This document shows positions 8,430-15,942 of a stretch of 64,000 nt of DNA, one piece after another. The stretch is taken from NCBI RefSeq assembly GCF_030537745.1, contig NZ_JAUNVI010000004.1, positions 1 to 64,000 on the forward strand. Direction: 5' to 3'. A program made the translations under genes and the position numbers. Source of the stretch: Ornithinimicrobium sp. (GTDB lineage: Bacteria > Actinomycetota > Actinomycetes > Actinomycetales > Dermatophilaceae). The notes under the pieces are model-generated. The model saw only the letters and a program-made list of their open reading frames with translations, did no database searches and was not told the DNA's origin. How positions within the stretch are numbered: position 1 is the stretch's first letter; each line of letters begins with the position of its first letter.

Positions 8430-9487
8430 CCTATCCCGCTGGCCCCTTCGACACCTCCGGTGACTGCGCAGCCGACATCCCAGCAGCAGCTGCTGACGTC
8501 GCCCGCACCGCTGGCACTGCCTCGGACGAGGCCGACAGCGAGCGTGCCCGGGCTGCCTTGCGCGCAGTGACCGACGAGGTCGGCAAAGCGGTCGTCGGGC
8601 AGCAGCAGGCGGTGTCCGGCCTGATCATCGCGCTCTTGGCAGGCGGCCACATCCTTCTCGAGGGCGTTCCTGGCGTTGCCAAGACGCTGCTCGTCCGCTC
8701 GCTGGCCGCGGCCCTGGACATCTCGACCAAGCGTGTCCAGTTCACCCCGGACCTCATGCCCGGCGACATCACTGGCTCGATGGTCTACGACGCCGGCCGC
8801 AGCGACTTCGCCTTCCGTCCCGGCCCGGTCTTTACCAACCTGTTCCTGGCGGACGAGATCAACCGCACCCCACCCAAGACGCAGTCGGCGCTGCTGGAGG
8901 CGATGGAGGAGCGCCAGGTCACCGTCGACGGGACCAGTCACCCGCTGGCCGCGCCGTTCCTGGTCGCCGCTACGCAGAACCCGATCGAGTATGAAGGCAC
9001 CTACCCGCTGCCGGAAGCCCAGCTGGACCGTTTCCTGATGAAGGTGACCCTGCCCCTGCCCCAGCGGGTCGACGAGATCGAGGTCGTCGGCCGACACGCA
9101 GCAGGCTTCGACCCGCGTGACCTGGCGGCTGCCGGTGTCCGCCCGGTCGCGAATGCCGCCGATCTGGCTGCCGGAGCCGCCGCCGTCCGACGGGTGCAGG
9201 TGTCCCCGGAGATCCTCGGGTATGTCGTGGACCTGGCCCGCGCGACCCGTCACTCTCCCTCCCTCTCCCTAGGCGTCAGCCCGCGAGGGGCTACCGCGCT
9301 GATGAACACTGCCCGCGCGTGGGCCTGGCTCTCCGGCCGTGACTTCGTCACCCCTGACGACGTCAAGGCGCTCGCCACGGCGACCTTGGTCCACCGGGTC
9401 TCCCTCCGTCCGGAAGCCGAGCTCGAGGGCGTGAGCGCCGACTCCGTGCTGGCCTCGGTGCTCACCGCCGTCCCGGTCCCCCGCTGA
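8426..9487 (+). CDS. MoxR-family AAA+ ATPase
   Basis: 353 residues. Walker A GVPGVAKT is at 80-87, the Walker B region contains FLADEINRTPPKTQSALLEA, and sensor regions include VAATQNPIEYEGTYPLPEAQ. These are diagnostic for MoxR ATPases, thought to act as chaperones for maturation of membrane or metal-bound complexes. The roughly 40-residue N-terminal extension is poorly conserved. The DUF58 partner gene follows 40 nt downstream, the usual MoxR-DUF58 pairing. Confidence 0.95.
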   Translation: MTYPAGPFDTSGDCAADIPAAAADVARTAGTASDEADSERARAALRAVTDEVGKAVVGQQQAVSGLIIALLAGGHILLEGVPGVAKTLLVRSLAAALDISTKRVQFTPDLMPGDITGSMVYDAGRSDFAFRPGPVFTNLFLADEINRTPPKTQSALLEAMEERQVTVDGTSHPLAAPFLVAATQNPIEYEGTYPLPEAQLDRFLMKVTLPLPQRVDEIEVVGRHAAGFDPRDLAAAGVRPVANAADLAAGAAAVRRVQVSPEILGYVVDLARATRHSPSLSLGVSPRGATALMNTARAWAWLSGRDFVTPDDVKALATATLVHRVSLRPEAELEGVSADSVLASVLTAVPVPR

Positions 9488-9527
9488 TCGGTGACGCTGC
9501 CGTGACACTGCCCCGGTCGGAGCGTCG

Positions 9528-10844
9528 ATGATCCTCCGCGGTCCCGTCGTGGCCCTGGCGCTGCTGGGGCTGGTCCCGGCTGCCCTCTGGCCGGGACAGT
9601 CGCAGTGGATCGCCCCCGCCTGGCTGGGGTTCGTCGCTCTCGTCGTCCTGATCGACGTGCTGCTCACCCCCGCACCCTCCGTGGTCCAGATCACCCGGTC
9701 CACCACCCCGGTGGTCCGCCTCCACGAGGAGGCAGCCACCACCCTGACGTTGACCAATGGCGGACGTCAGCATGTTCGGGCCGTGGTGCGCGACGCCTGG
9801 GTGCCGTCGGCAGGTGCGGCGAGCCCTCGTCATACCGTGGACCTGCCCGCGGGAGAGCGGCGCCGCGTCACCACCACCCTGCGCCCGACACGTCGTGGTG
9901 ATCGACCCGCGGCGGGGGTGACCGTGCGGAGCGTGGGTCCGCTAGGGCTGGCCGGGCGGCAGCGCACGAGGATGGTGCCGGGCGCGGTGCGTTCGCTGCC
10001 GCCCTTCCGCTCGCGGCGACACCTGCCCAGCAAACTTGCGCAGCTGCGGCAGCTCGACGGCCGGTCAGCGGTGCGCACCCGTGGCCAAGGGACCGAGTTC
10101 GACTCGCTGCGTGACTATGTCGACGGCGACGACGTGCGATCGATCGACTGGCGCGCCACCGCGCGGCGCCAGCACGTGGTCGTGCGCACCTGGCAACCCG
10201 AGCGTGATCGTCGGGTCGTGATCGTGCTGGACACCTCCCGCACGAGCGCCGCCCGAGTCGGTGACGAACCCCGTCTCGACGCTGCCATGGACGCGGCGCT
10301 GCTGTTGTCGGCGCTGGCCGCCCACGCCGGCGACCGGGTGGACCTGATCGCCGGCGACCGGCTGATCCGCGCCCGCGTCGGCTCCGGGAGCAGTGGTGCA
10401 GCCGCCGGGCGCACCGCTCTCCTGCATCAGCTGGTTACCGCCCTGGCACCGCTGGAGCCGGTGCTCGTGGAGGCCGACTGGACGCACCTGGCGGGCGCCG
10501 TCTCCCGGCTGACGCGGCGTCGCGCCCTGGTCGTCCTGCTGACGCCGCTGGAGCCAGCCGCCGTCGAGGAGGGTCTGCTCCCCGTGCTCCCGGTGCTGAC
10601 CAGCCGGCACCGCGTCATCCTCGCCTCGGTCGCCGACCCGGCTCTCGGAGAGCTCCGGGCCGACACCTCCACGCTGGAGGCGGTCTACGACGCCGCTGCG
10701 GCCGAGCGCACGGAGGCGCTGCGACAACGCACCGCGACCGCGTTGGCCCAGCTCGGGGTCACGGTCCTGGACGAGACCCCGCAACATCTGCCCGTCGCGC
10801 TCGCCGACCACTATCTCGCGCTGAAGGCACGAGGTCTCCTGTAG
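9528..10844 (+). CDS. DUF58 domain membrane protein (MoxR partner)
   Basis: 438 residues. Two N-terminal membrane helices (about 5-50) precede a beta-rich region. The DUF58 signature follows at about 190-215: FDSLRDYVDGDDVRSIDW with ATARR. A von Willebrand A-like segment then begins VVIVLDTSRTSAARVGDEPR. DUF58 proteins are encoded with MoxR ATPases and are thought to be their membrane-linked partners. The ATG at 9528 follows the moxR stop by 40 nt. Confidence 0.92.
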   Translation: MILRGPVVALALLGLVPAALWPGQSQWIAPAWLGFVALVVLIDVLLTPAPSVVQITRSTTPVVRLHEEAATTLTLTNGGRQHVRAVVRDAWVPSAGAASPRHTVDLPAGERRRVTTTLRPTRRGDRPAAGVTVRSVGPLGLAGRQRTRMVPGAVRSLPPFRSRRHLPSKLAQLRQLDGRSAVRTRGQGTEFDSLRDYVDGDDVRSIDWRATARRQHVVVRTWQPERDRRVVIVLDTSRTSAARVGDEPRLDAAMDAALLLSALAAHAGDRVDLIAGDRLIRARVGSGSSGAAAGRTALLHQLVTALAPLEPVLVEADWTHLAGAVSRLTRRRALVVLLTPLEPAAVEEGLLPVLPVLTSRHRVILASVADPALGELRADTSTLEAVYDAAAAERTEALRQRTATALAQLGVTVLDETPQHLPVALADHYLALKARGLL

Positions 10845-10923
10845 GCGTGCAGCGTGACGCCCCAGACCGCCCGGTGGTCCGGCGACGACTCTGCACGAGG
10901 GCGGCAGCGTCGGACCATACCCG

Positions 10924-10929
10924 TAGAAT
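10924..10929 (+). promoter_or_regulatory. -10 hexamer before the CDF leader minicistron
   Basis: TAGAAT is 7 nt before the ATG of a 12-codon open frame at 10937, so the transcript would be leaderless for that frame rather than for the transporter. Confidence 0.5.
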
Positions 10930-10936
10930 CGACACC

Positions 10937-10975
10937 ATGGCCACCCCCCTCCTCGTGCTGGCGGCAGGCCGGTGA
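10937..10975 (+). CDS. Candidate leaderless minicistron (12 residues, MATPLLVLAAGR)
   Basis: ATG at 10937 sits 7 nt after TAGAAT. The frame ends in a TGA that overlaps the GTG of the CDF transporter (GTGA, 10972-10975). The transporter has no clear Shine-Dalgarno of its own, so ribosomes finishing the minicistron could reinitiate on it. A second case with the same length and layout is at 45467. It could be chance; there is no protein evidence. Confidence 0.45.
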   Translation: MATPLLVLAAGR

Positions 10976-11904
10976 CCACCCCCGACCAGCCGACCGCGAG
11001 CACCCGCCACCCCCAGCCCGTAGACCTCACCAGGTTTGCCTGGCTGTCCATCGCGGCGGCCGTGACCACGATCGCTCTGAAGAGCACGGCCTGGCTCATT
11101 ACCGGCTCGGTCGGACTGCTCTCGGACGCGGCCGAGTCGATCGTCAACCTGGTCGCTGCCGTGGTGGCGCTGGTCGCCCTCCGGGTAGCGCTGCGCCCGC
11201 CGGACCGCAAACACAACTACGGCCACAGCAAGGCGGAGTACTTCTCCGCTGCCCTCGAGGGCCTGATGATCTTCGTCGCCGCAGCAGTCATCCTGGTCGC
11301 CTCGATCGACCGTTTCCTGCACCCTGCACCCCTGGACAACCTCGGTGTCGGCCTGCTCATCTCGGTGGTGGCCTCGGTGATCAACGGGGGCGTCGCCTTC
11401 GTGCTGCTGCGCGGGGGCAAGAAGCATCGGTCCATCACGCTCACCGCCGATGGCAAGCACCTGGTGACCGACGTGTGGACGTCCGTGGGAGTCGTGCTCG
11501 GTGTCCTGCTGGTGTGGCTGACCGGATGGGAACGCCTGGACCCGATCATCGCCTTCGCCGTCGGCATCAACATCTTGGTCACTGGCTGGGGTCTGATGCG
11601 GGTCTCCACCGCGGGCCTGATGGACGTGAGCTTGCCGGAGGAGGACAACGAACGGATCAAGGCGATCATCGAGGGCTTCACTGCGGACGATATCGACTTC
11701 CACGCCTTCCGCACGCGCGAGTCCGGGCACCGGCGCTTCATGGAGATGCACCTGCTCGTGCCTGGCCGCTGGACGGTGCAGCGCGGTCACGACCTGAGCG
11801 AGGACATCACTGACGCACTGCTGGCGGAGTATCCCGACTTACGCGTCAACTGCCACCTCGAGCCCATCGAGGATCCCCGGTCCTATGAGGACATCGGGAT
11901 CTGA
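10972..11904 (+). CDS. Cation diffusion facilitator (CDF) metal transporter
   Basis: 310 residues. Six membrane helices occupy about 15-215. The metal site is visible as SDAAES in helix 2 and HLVTD (HxxxD) in helix 5, with the family segment HNYGHSKAEYFSAALEG between. The C-terminal cytoplasmic domain (about 220-305) has the usual HAFRTRESGHRRFMEMHL. The family exports divalent metals against protons; DAAES is not diagnostic for zinc, iron or manganese. The GTG start overlaps a leaderless minicistron. The gene lies between DUF58 and spoIIM, splitting a cluster that is usually contiguous. Confidence 0.92.
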   Translation: MTTPDQPTASTRHPQPVDLTRFAWLSIAAAVTTIALKSTAWLITGSVGLLSDAAESIVNLVAAVVALVALRVALRPPDRKHNYGHSKAEYFSAALEGLMIFVAAAVILVASIDRFLHPAPLDNLGVGLLISVVASVINGGVAFVLLRGGKKHRSITLTADGKHLVTDVWTSVGVVLGVLLVWLTGWERLDPIIAFAVGINILVTGWGLMRVSTAGLMDVSLPEEDNERIKAIIEGFTADDIDFHAFRTRESGHRRFMEMHLLVPGRWTVQRGHDLSEDITDALLAEYPDLRVNCHLEPIEDPRSYEDIGI

Positions 11905-11909
11905 AAGCG

Positions 11910-12905
11910 TCAGCCCGCGGTCGGCGCGACGTCCGCCTGCAGCGCCTCGTCCACGTCGCCAGTCACGCCGGCCAAGGCTGCCCGACGCCCCAGCGTGAAG
12001 ACATAGACGAAGAAGAGCAGCAGCGCCAGCACCCCGATGCCCACCCGGGCCCACGTCGGCAGCGGTGAGGGCGTCACGAAACCTTCGATAGCTCCCGACA
12101 GGAGCAGCACGAAGACCAGCCCGATCGCCACCCCGGCCGCGGTGCGACCTTCGGCGGCGAGGTTGGCGACCCTGGTCCGCTGCCCAGGCGCCACCCACGC
12201 CCAGCACAGTTTTAGACCCACCCCGGCGGCGACGAAGATGGCCATCAACTCCAGCAGCCCGTGCGGCGTGATCATCCCCCAGAAGACATCGGCGCGACCG
12301 TGCAGGTGCATGAGGGAGCCGATGACGGCAAGGTTGGCGATGTTCTGCCACAGCAGCCAGAGGACGGGCACGCCGAGCACGCCCATGCCGATGCAGCGGG
12401 CCGCCACCCACGCGTTGTTCACCCAGACCAGGGTGGAAAAACTGCTCGCCGCGTGCTCGTGGTAGTACGACTCGAACTGGACGTTGACCAGGAGCTGGAC
12501 CTGCTGCGGGGTGAGCAGGGAGTTCTCCACCACGGGGTGGTGGTAGAGCCACCAACCGAGCACGAGTCCCACCACGACGTTGGCGAGGGCGGTGAGGCCC
12601 CACCACCACCGCAGCCGGTAGAGCGCGGCGGGGAAGTCCTCGGCGAAGAACCGACCGATGCCGGCCCAGGACGTGGTGGGCACCCGCGAGGCCCGCCCGC
12701 GGGCCCGCGAGATCAGAGCCGAGAGATAGCTGACGACCGTCGCGTCCGGGGCGCTCGAGCGGACGATTGACAGGTCTGTCGCGGCCCGCTGGTAGCCGTC
12801 CAACAGCTCATCGGCCTGCGCTCCGGAGAGGCTTCGACGCCGAGAAAGCAGGTCGAGCCGTTGCCAGGCTGCCGCCCGACGTCCCACCAGCGCGTCCAGA
12901 TCCAC
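11910..12905 (-). CDS. Stage II sporulation protein M family membrane protein
   Basis: 331 residues from GTG 12905. This start is preferred over an upstream ATG at 12959 because TACAGT (12917-12912) lies 6 nt before it and because family members begin M-D-L-D-A. A soluble helical N-terminal part (DLDALVGRRAAAWQRLDLLS) is followed by about five membrane segments, with the family region RCIGMGVLGVPVLWLLWQN and GMITPHGLLEL. In non-sporulating actinobacteria these proteins sit beside RDD, DUF58 and MoxR genes; their role is unknown. It is convergent with the CDF gene and divergent from RDD. Confidence 0.85.
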   Translation of the reverse strand: MDLDALVGRRAAAWQRLDLLSRRRSLSGAQADELLDGYQRAATDLSIVRSSAPDATVVSYLSALISRARGRASRVPTTSWAGIGRFFAEDFPAALYRLRWWWGLTALANVVVGLVLGWWLYHHPVVENSLLTPQQVQLLVNVQFESYYHEHAASSFSTLVWVNNAWVAARCIGMGVLGVPVLWLLWQNIANLAVIGSLMHLHGRADVFWGMITPHGLLELMAIFVAAGVGLKLCWAWVAPGQRTRVANLAAEGRTAAGVAIGLVFVLLLSGAIEGFVTPSPLPTWARVGIGVLALLLFFVYVFTLGRRAALAGVTGDVDEALQADVAPTAG

Positions 12906-12911
12906 AGGGTC

Positions 12912-12966
12912 ACTGTAGGCGGTGCGCCACCGACGGTGCGGACCGTCCGTGGATCGCACCTAGGAT
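12912..12966. promoter_or_regulatory. Divergent leaderless promoters of spoIIM-like and RDD genes
   Basis: TACAGT on the minus strand (12917-12912) is 6 nt before the GTG of the SpoIIM-like gene. TAGGAT on the plus strand (12961-12966) is 6 nt before the RDD ATG. The whole intergenic region is 67 nt, so the two promoters share upstream DNA. Confidence 0.6.
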
Positions 12967-12972
12967 CTGGGT

Positions 12973-13905
12973 ATGGCGAGCAGTGGGATCTTCGCGACCC
13001 AGCGGTTCGTGACCAGCGAGGCGGTAGAGATCGAGCTTCCGGCCGCGAGTCTGCCGCTGCGCATGGTGTCCGGGCTGATCGATCTGTTGGTGGCCGCCGT
13101 CGGGGTGCTGCTGCTGGTGTGGCTGCTGCCCGCGCAACTTTTCCTCCAGGACGCCGCGCTGGGACAAGTCTTCGCGATCGTGCTCATGGTGGTCGTGATG
13201 GCCGCACTGCCGATCACCCTGGAGACCACGCTGCACGGGCGCACGCTGGGCAAGCTCGCCCTGGGGCTGCGCACCGTCCGGGACGACACCGGACCGATCG
13301 GTCTGCGGCACGCGACGATCCGTGCCCTCGCGGGCACGTTCGAGCTGTGGCTAACCCTGGGCGCCGTGGCGCTCATCGTGGCCGCGACCAACGAGCGCGG
13401 CAAGCGGCTGGGTGACTTCCTGGCCGGCACCTATGTGGTCCGGGACCGGGTCCGGTTGTCCATCCCGGCGGCGCCCGGCATGCCCGAGGGCCTGGCCGGA
13501 TGGGCGCAGCAGGCTGACATCGGCGTGTTGCCGGACACCCTGGTCGTGGCGGCCCGGCAGTTCCTCACCCGCGCCGACAGCCTCTCCCCCGCCGCCCGCA
13601 CCGAGACCGGCAACGAGCTCTATCTAGCGCTGCTGGACCGGGTCGCCCCCGCGCCCCCACCCGCGGCACCGGCTGACCAGGTCCTGGCCGCCGTCCTGGC
13701 TGAACGCCGCCGCCGCGACGAGCTCCGCCTGGCCCGGGACGACCGCCTCCGCGCCCGCCTCCTCCCCTCCCCCCCCCCCCCCGCCCGTCGCCCCCGACAC
13801 ACCCGACGGTTGCCCCAGCCACACCGGACGGTCGTTCGTGCCACACCGGGCGGTCCCCCCGGCCACACCGGAGTGCCGTGCCGTGCCTCGCGTCAGCGGT
13901 CGTAG
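12973..13905 (+). CDS. RDD family membrane protein with a homopolymer-altered C-terminus
   Basis: 310 residues as read. The RDD domain (about 15-160) has the conserved start [14 protein letters not shown], two to three membrane helices, [15 protein letters not shown], and [16 protein letters not shown] soluble tail carries an Ala/Pro-rich stretch. At 13769-13782 the gene contains 14 consecutive C bases. Downstream of it the frame runs through a 22-nt repeat array, giving a basic tail (starting about residue 272) unlikely to be conserved. The last 13 nt overlap the convergent add gene. The native end is probably near the C tract, or differs if the tract length varies. Confidence 0.8.
   Translation: MASSGIFATQRFVTSEAVEIELPAASLPLRMVSGLIDLLVAAVGVLLLVWLLPAQLFLQDAALGQVFAIVLMVVVMAALPITLETTLHGRTLGKLALGLRTVRDDTGPIGLRHATIRALAGTFELWLTLGAVALIVAATNERGKRLGDFLAGTYVVRDRVRLSIPAAPGMPEGLAGWAQQADIGVLPDTLVVAARQFLTRADSLSPAARTETGNELYLALLDRVAPAPPPAAPADQVLAAVLAERRRRDELRLARDDRLRARLLPSPPPPARRPRHTRRLPQPHRTVVRATPGGPPGHTGVPCRASRQRS
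13769..13782. repeat. 14-base poly-C tract inside the RDD gene
   Basis: Fourteen consecutive C bases within a longer C-rich segment (13761-13786). A one-base change in length switches the downstream reading frame of the RDD gene. It is a classic slippage site, or alternatively a sequencing or assembly length error. Confidence 0.85.
13801..13888. repeat. 22-nt tandem repeat array B (four units)
   Basis: Units start at 13801, 13823, 13845 and 13867, exactly 22 nt apart. The best units read ACCGGACGGTC (13823) and ACCGGGCGGTC (13845), each followed by a variable part ending GCCAC. Outer units are degenerate. Reverse-complemented, they match array A at the window start, including TGGCACG after the core. 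The period is not a multiple of three, so it is a DNA-level and not a peptide repeat. Confidence 0.75.
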
Positions 13906-15053
13906 GCGGGCTTGAGCACGTCTTCAATCATCTGCAGACGCTCGTCGAACGGCAGGAAGGCCGACTTCATCGCGTTGACCGCCATCCGGCGCAGGTCTGC
14001 GAGGTCCCAACCGGCCCTGTCCACGAGCAGCTGCGCCTCGCGGGTCATTGAGGTAGCGCTCATCAGCCGGTTGTCCGTGTTGAGAGTCACCCGGAAATGC
14101 AGGTCCTTGAGCAGGCTGATGGGGTGCGCTTCGATGGAGGGCGCGGCTCCCGTCTGGACGTTGCTGCTAGGACACATCTCCAGCGGGATCCGCCGGTCCT
14201 TGACGTAGGCCGCGAGCGGTCCGAGCTGGAAGGCTGAAGGATCGTGCGCGGAACGGGCCAGCGCGGCAGGCAGATCCTCGGTCACCGCAACCCCATCGAG
14301 GGTGATGTCGTCGACGATCCGGACTCCGTGACCCAAACGTTCGGTACCGCACCACTGGATCGCCTCCCAGATGCTGGGCAACCCAAACGCCTCACCGGCG
14401 TGGATCGTGAAGTGGGCGTTGTGCTGGCGCAGATAGTCAAACGCCGGAAGGTGTCGCGTGGGTGGGAAGCCGTCCTCGGCGCCGGCGATATCGAAGCCGC
14501 AGACCTCCGCGCCCAGGTGCCGGACGGTCAGCTCCGCGATCTCCGTGGAGCGCGCGGCATGACGCATAGCGGTGAGGATGGCGCGCACGGTGATCCGCAT
14601 CCCCGATCCCGCCGCCTCCTCCTCCCCTTCACGGAAGCCACGGTTGACGGCCTCCACGACCTGATCCAGCGTGAGCCCGGCGGTGAGGTGCTGCTCAGGC
14701 GCATAGCGGACCTCGGCGTAGACCACTGCGTCCTCGGCCAGGTCGACAGCGCACTCCCGAGCGACGCGGGTGAGTGCATCGACAGTCTGCATCACCCCCA
14801 CCGTGTGGTCGAAGGTCTGCAGGTAGCGCACCAGCGACCCCGAGTCCGCCGACTCGGCAAACCATCTCGACAACGCACCGATCTCTCCCGCCGGCAATGC
14901 CTCATACCCCTGCTCCTGCGCGAGGGCGAGCACGGTCGAGGGGCGCAGCCCTCCGTCAAGGTGGTCGTGGAGCAGGACCTTGGGCAGCGCGGCGACATCG
15001 AGGGCGGACGACGCGTCGCCTACACCAGGAGAGGGCGGGGAAGACGTGGGCAT
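13893..15053 (-). CDS. add: Adenosine deaminase
   Basis: 386 residues from ATG 15053; an in-frame ATG at 15065 would add four residues. The later start is chosen because TATGAT (15066-15061) lies 7 nt before it and overlaps the earlier ATG. Zinc-site motifs are [12 protein letters not shown] near the N-terminus, HAGE in the middle, and LNTDN near the C-terminus. The enzyme deaminates adenosine and deoxyadenosine to inosine forms for PunA. It is divergent from deoC and convergent with the RDD gene. Confidence 0.95.
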   Translation of the reverse strand: MPTSSPPSPGVGDASSALDVAALPKVLLHDHLDGGLRPSTVLALAQEQGYEALPAGEIGALSRWFAESADSGSLVRYLQTFDHTVGVMQTVDALTRVARECAVDLAEDAVVYAEVRYAPEQHLTAGLTLDQVVEAVNRGFREGEEEAAGSGMRITVRAILTAMRHAARSTEIAELTVRHLGAEVCGFDIAGAEDGFPPTRHLPAFDYLRQHNAHFTIHAGEAFGLPSIWEAIQWCGTERLGHGVRIVDDITLDGVAVTEDLPAALARSAHDPSAFQLGPLAAYVKDRRIPLEMCPSSNVQTGAAPSIEAHPISLLKDLHFRVTLNTDNRLMSATSMTREAQLLVDRAGWDLADLRRMAVNAMKSAFLPFDERLQMIEDVLKPAYDR

Positions 15054-15060
15054 GTGCTCG

Positions 15061-15123
15061 ATCATAGGGACCAGGTATGGCGCGCCGGTGGCACCGTGGT
15101 CTGCGCCGCCACCGGCCTAGAAT
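15061..15123. promoter_or_regulatory. Divergent leaderless promoters of add and deoC
   Basis: TATGAT on the minus strand (15066-15061) is 7 nt before the add ATG at 15053. TAGAAT on the plus strand (15118-15123) is 6 nt before the deoC ATG at 15130. Confidence 0.6.
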
Positions 15124-15129
15124 CACGCT

Positions 15130-15897
15130 ATGTCGAACATCTACGCTCCCGGGAGCACTCTGACCGTCCAGGACGTCGCGGACCTGATCGACCACGCGTT
15201 GCTCAAGCCGGAGCTGACTCCGCAGGAGGTTGAGGAGTCCTGCCGTGAGCTCGCGCAATCCGAGATCTGGTCGGTCTGCGTCCGGCCTTGTGACGTCGCG
15301 CTCGCGCTCTCCGCGATCGAGGGGCACAAGACGCAGGTCTGCACGGTGATCGGTTTCCCCCACGGCACGACCTCGACGGCTGCCAAGGTCGCCGAAGCCA
15401 AGCAGGCCCTCACCGACGGGGCGACCGAGCTAGACATGGTGCTCAACATCGGGCGGTTGCGCGGCGGTGATCTTGACGCGGTCCGCGAGGACATCGCCGC
15501 GGTCGTCGAGGTCGGCCACGAGGAGGGCGCCATCGTCAAGGTCATCTTTGAGACCGCGCTGCTCGACGACGAGCAGAAGATCGCGGCCTGCCGGGCGAGC
15601 CAGGCGGCGGGAGCCGACTTCGTCAAGACCTCGACGGGCTTCGCCGGCGGGGGCGCGACGATCCCTGACGTGCGGCTCATGCGCGCCAACACCGACCCGA
15701 CGATGCAGGTCAAGGCCTCCGGGGGGGTCCGGACGATCGACGCCCTGCTCGCGATGTGCGCCGAGGGCGTGACCCGCATCGGCACCTCGTCGACGGAGGC
15801 GCTGCTCCAGGGTGCTCGCGAGCGAGCGGCTGCCGGGACGTTGGTCGTGCCGGAGGCGGGTGGCGACCCAGCGCCGAACCACGGCAACGGCTACTGA
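15130..15897 (+). CDS. deoC: Deoxyribose-phosphate aldolase
   Basis: 255 residues, class I aldolase of the DeoC family, splitting deoxyribose-5-phosphate into glyceraldehyde-3-phosphate and acetaldehyde. Seen: DLIDHALLKPELT at the N-terminus, CTVIGFPHG, the catalytic Asp in ELDMVLNIG, the Schiff-base Lys in DFVKTSTGF, and VKASGGVRT. ATG 15130 is set by TAGAAT 6 nt upstream. It completes deoxynucleoside breakdown with PunA/DeoA and a pentomutase, and is convergent with deoA. Confidence 0.96.
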   Translation: MSNIYAPGSTLTVQDVADLIDHALLKPELTPQEVEESCRELAQSEIWSVCVRPCDVALALSAIEGHKTQVCTVIGFPHGTTSTAAKVAEAKQALTDGATELDMVLNIGRLRGGDLDAVREDIAAVVEVGHEEGAIVKVIFETALLDDEQKIAACRASQAAGADFVKTSTGFAGGGATIPDVRLMRANTDPTMQVKASGGVRTIDALLAMCAEGVTRIGTSSTEALLQGARERAAAGTLVVPEAGGDPAPNHGNGY

Positions 15898-15942
15898 CGC
15901 GGGCAGAGGACGTGGCCTACTGACGGACGGTCAAGGCGACCC

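Noticed and set aside
9502..9531. A third short frame (nine residues) overlapping the DUF58 start by ATGA
   Set aside because: No -10 hexamer precedes it and it lies within the moxR operon; short frames ending in ATGA are frequent by chance at this GC.
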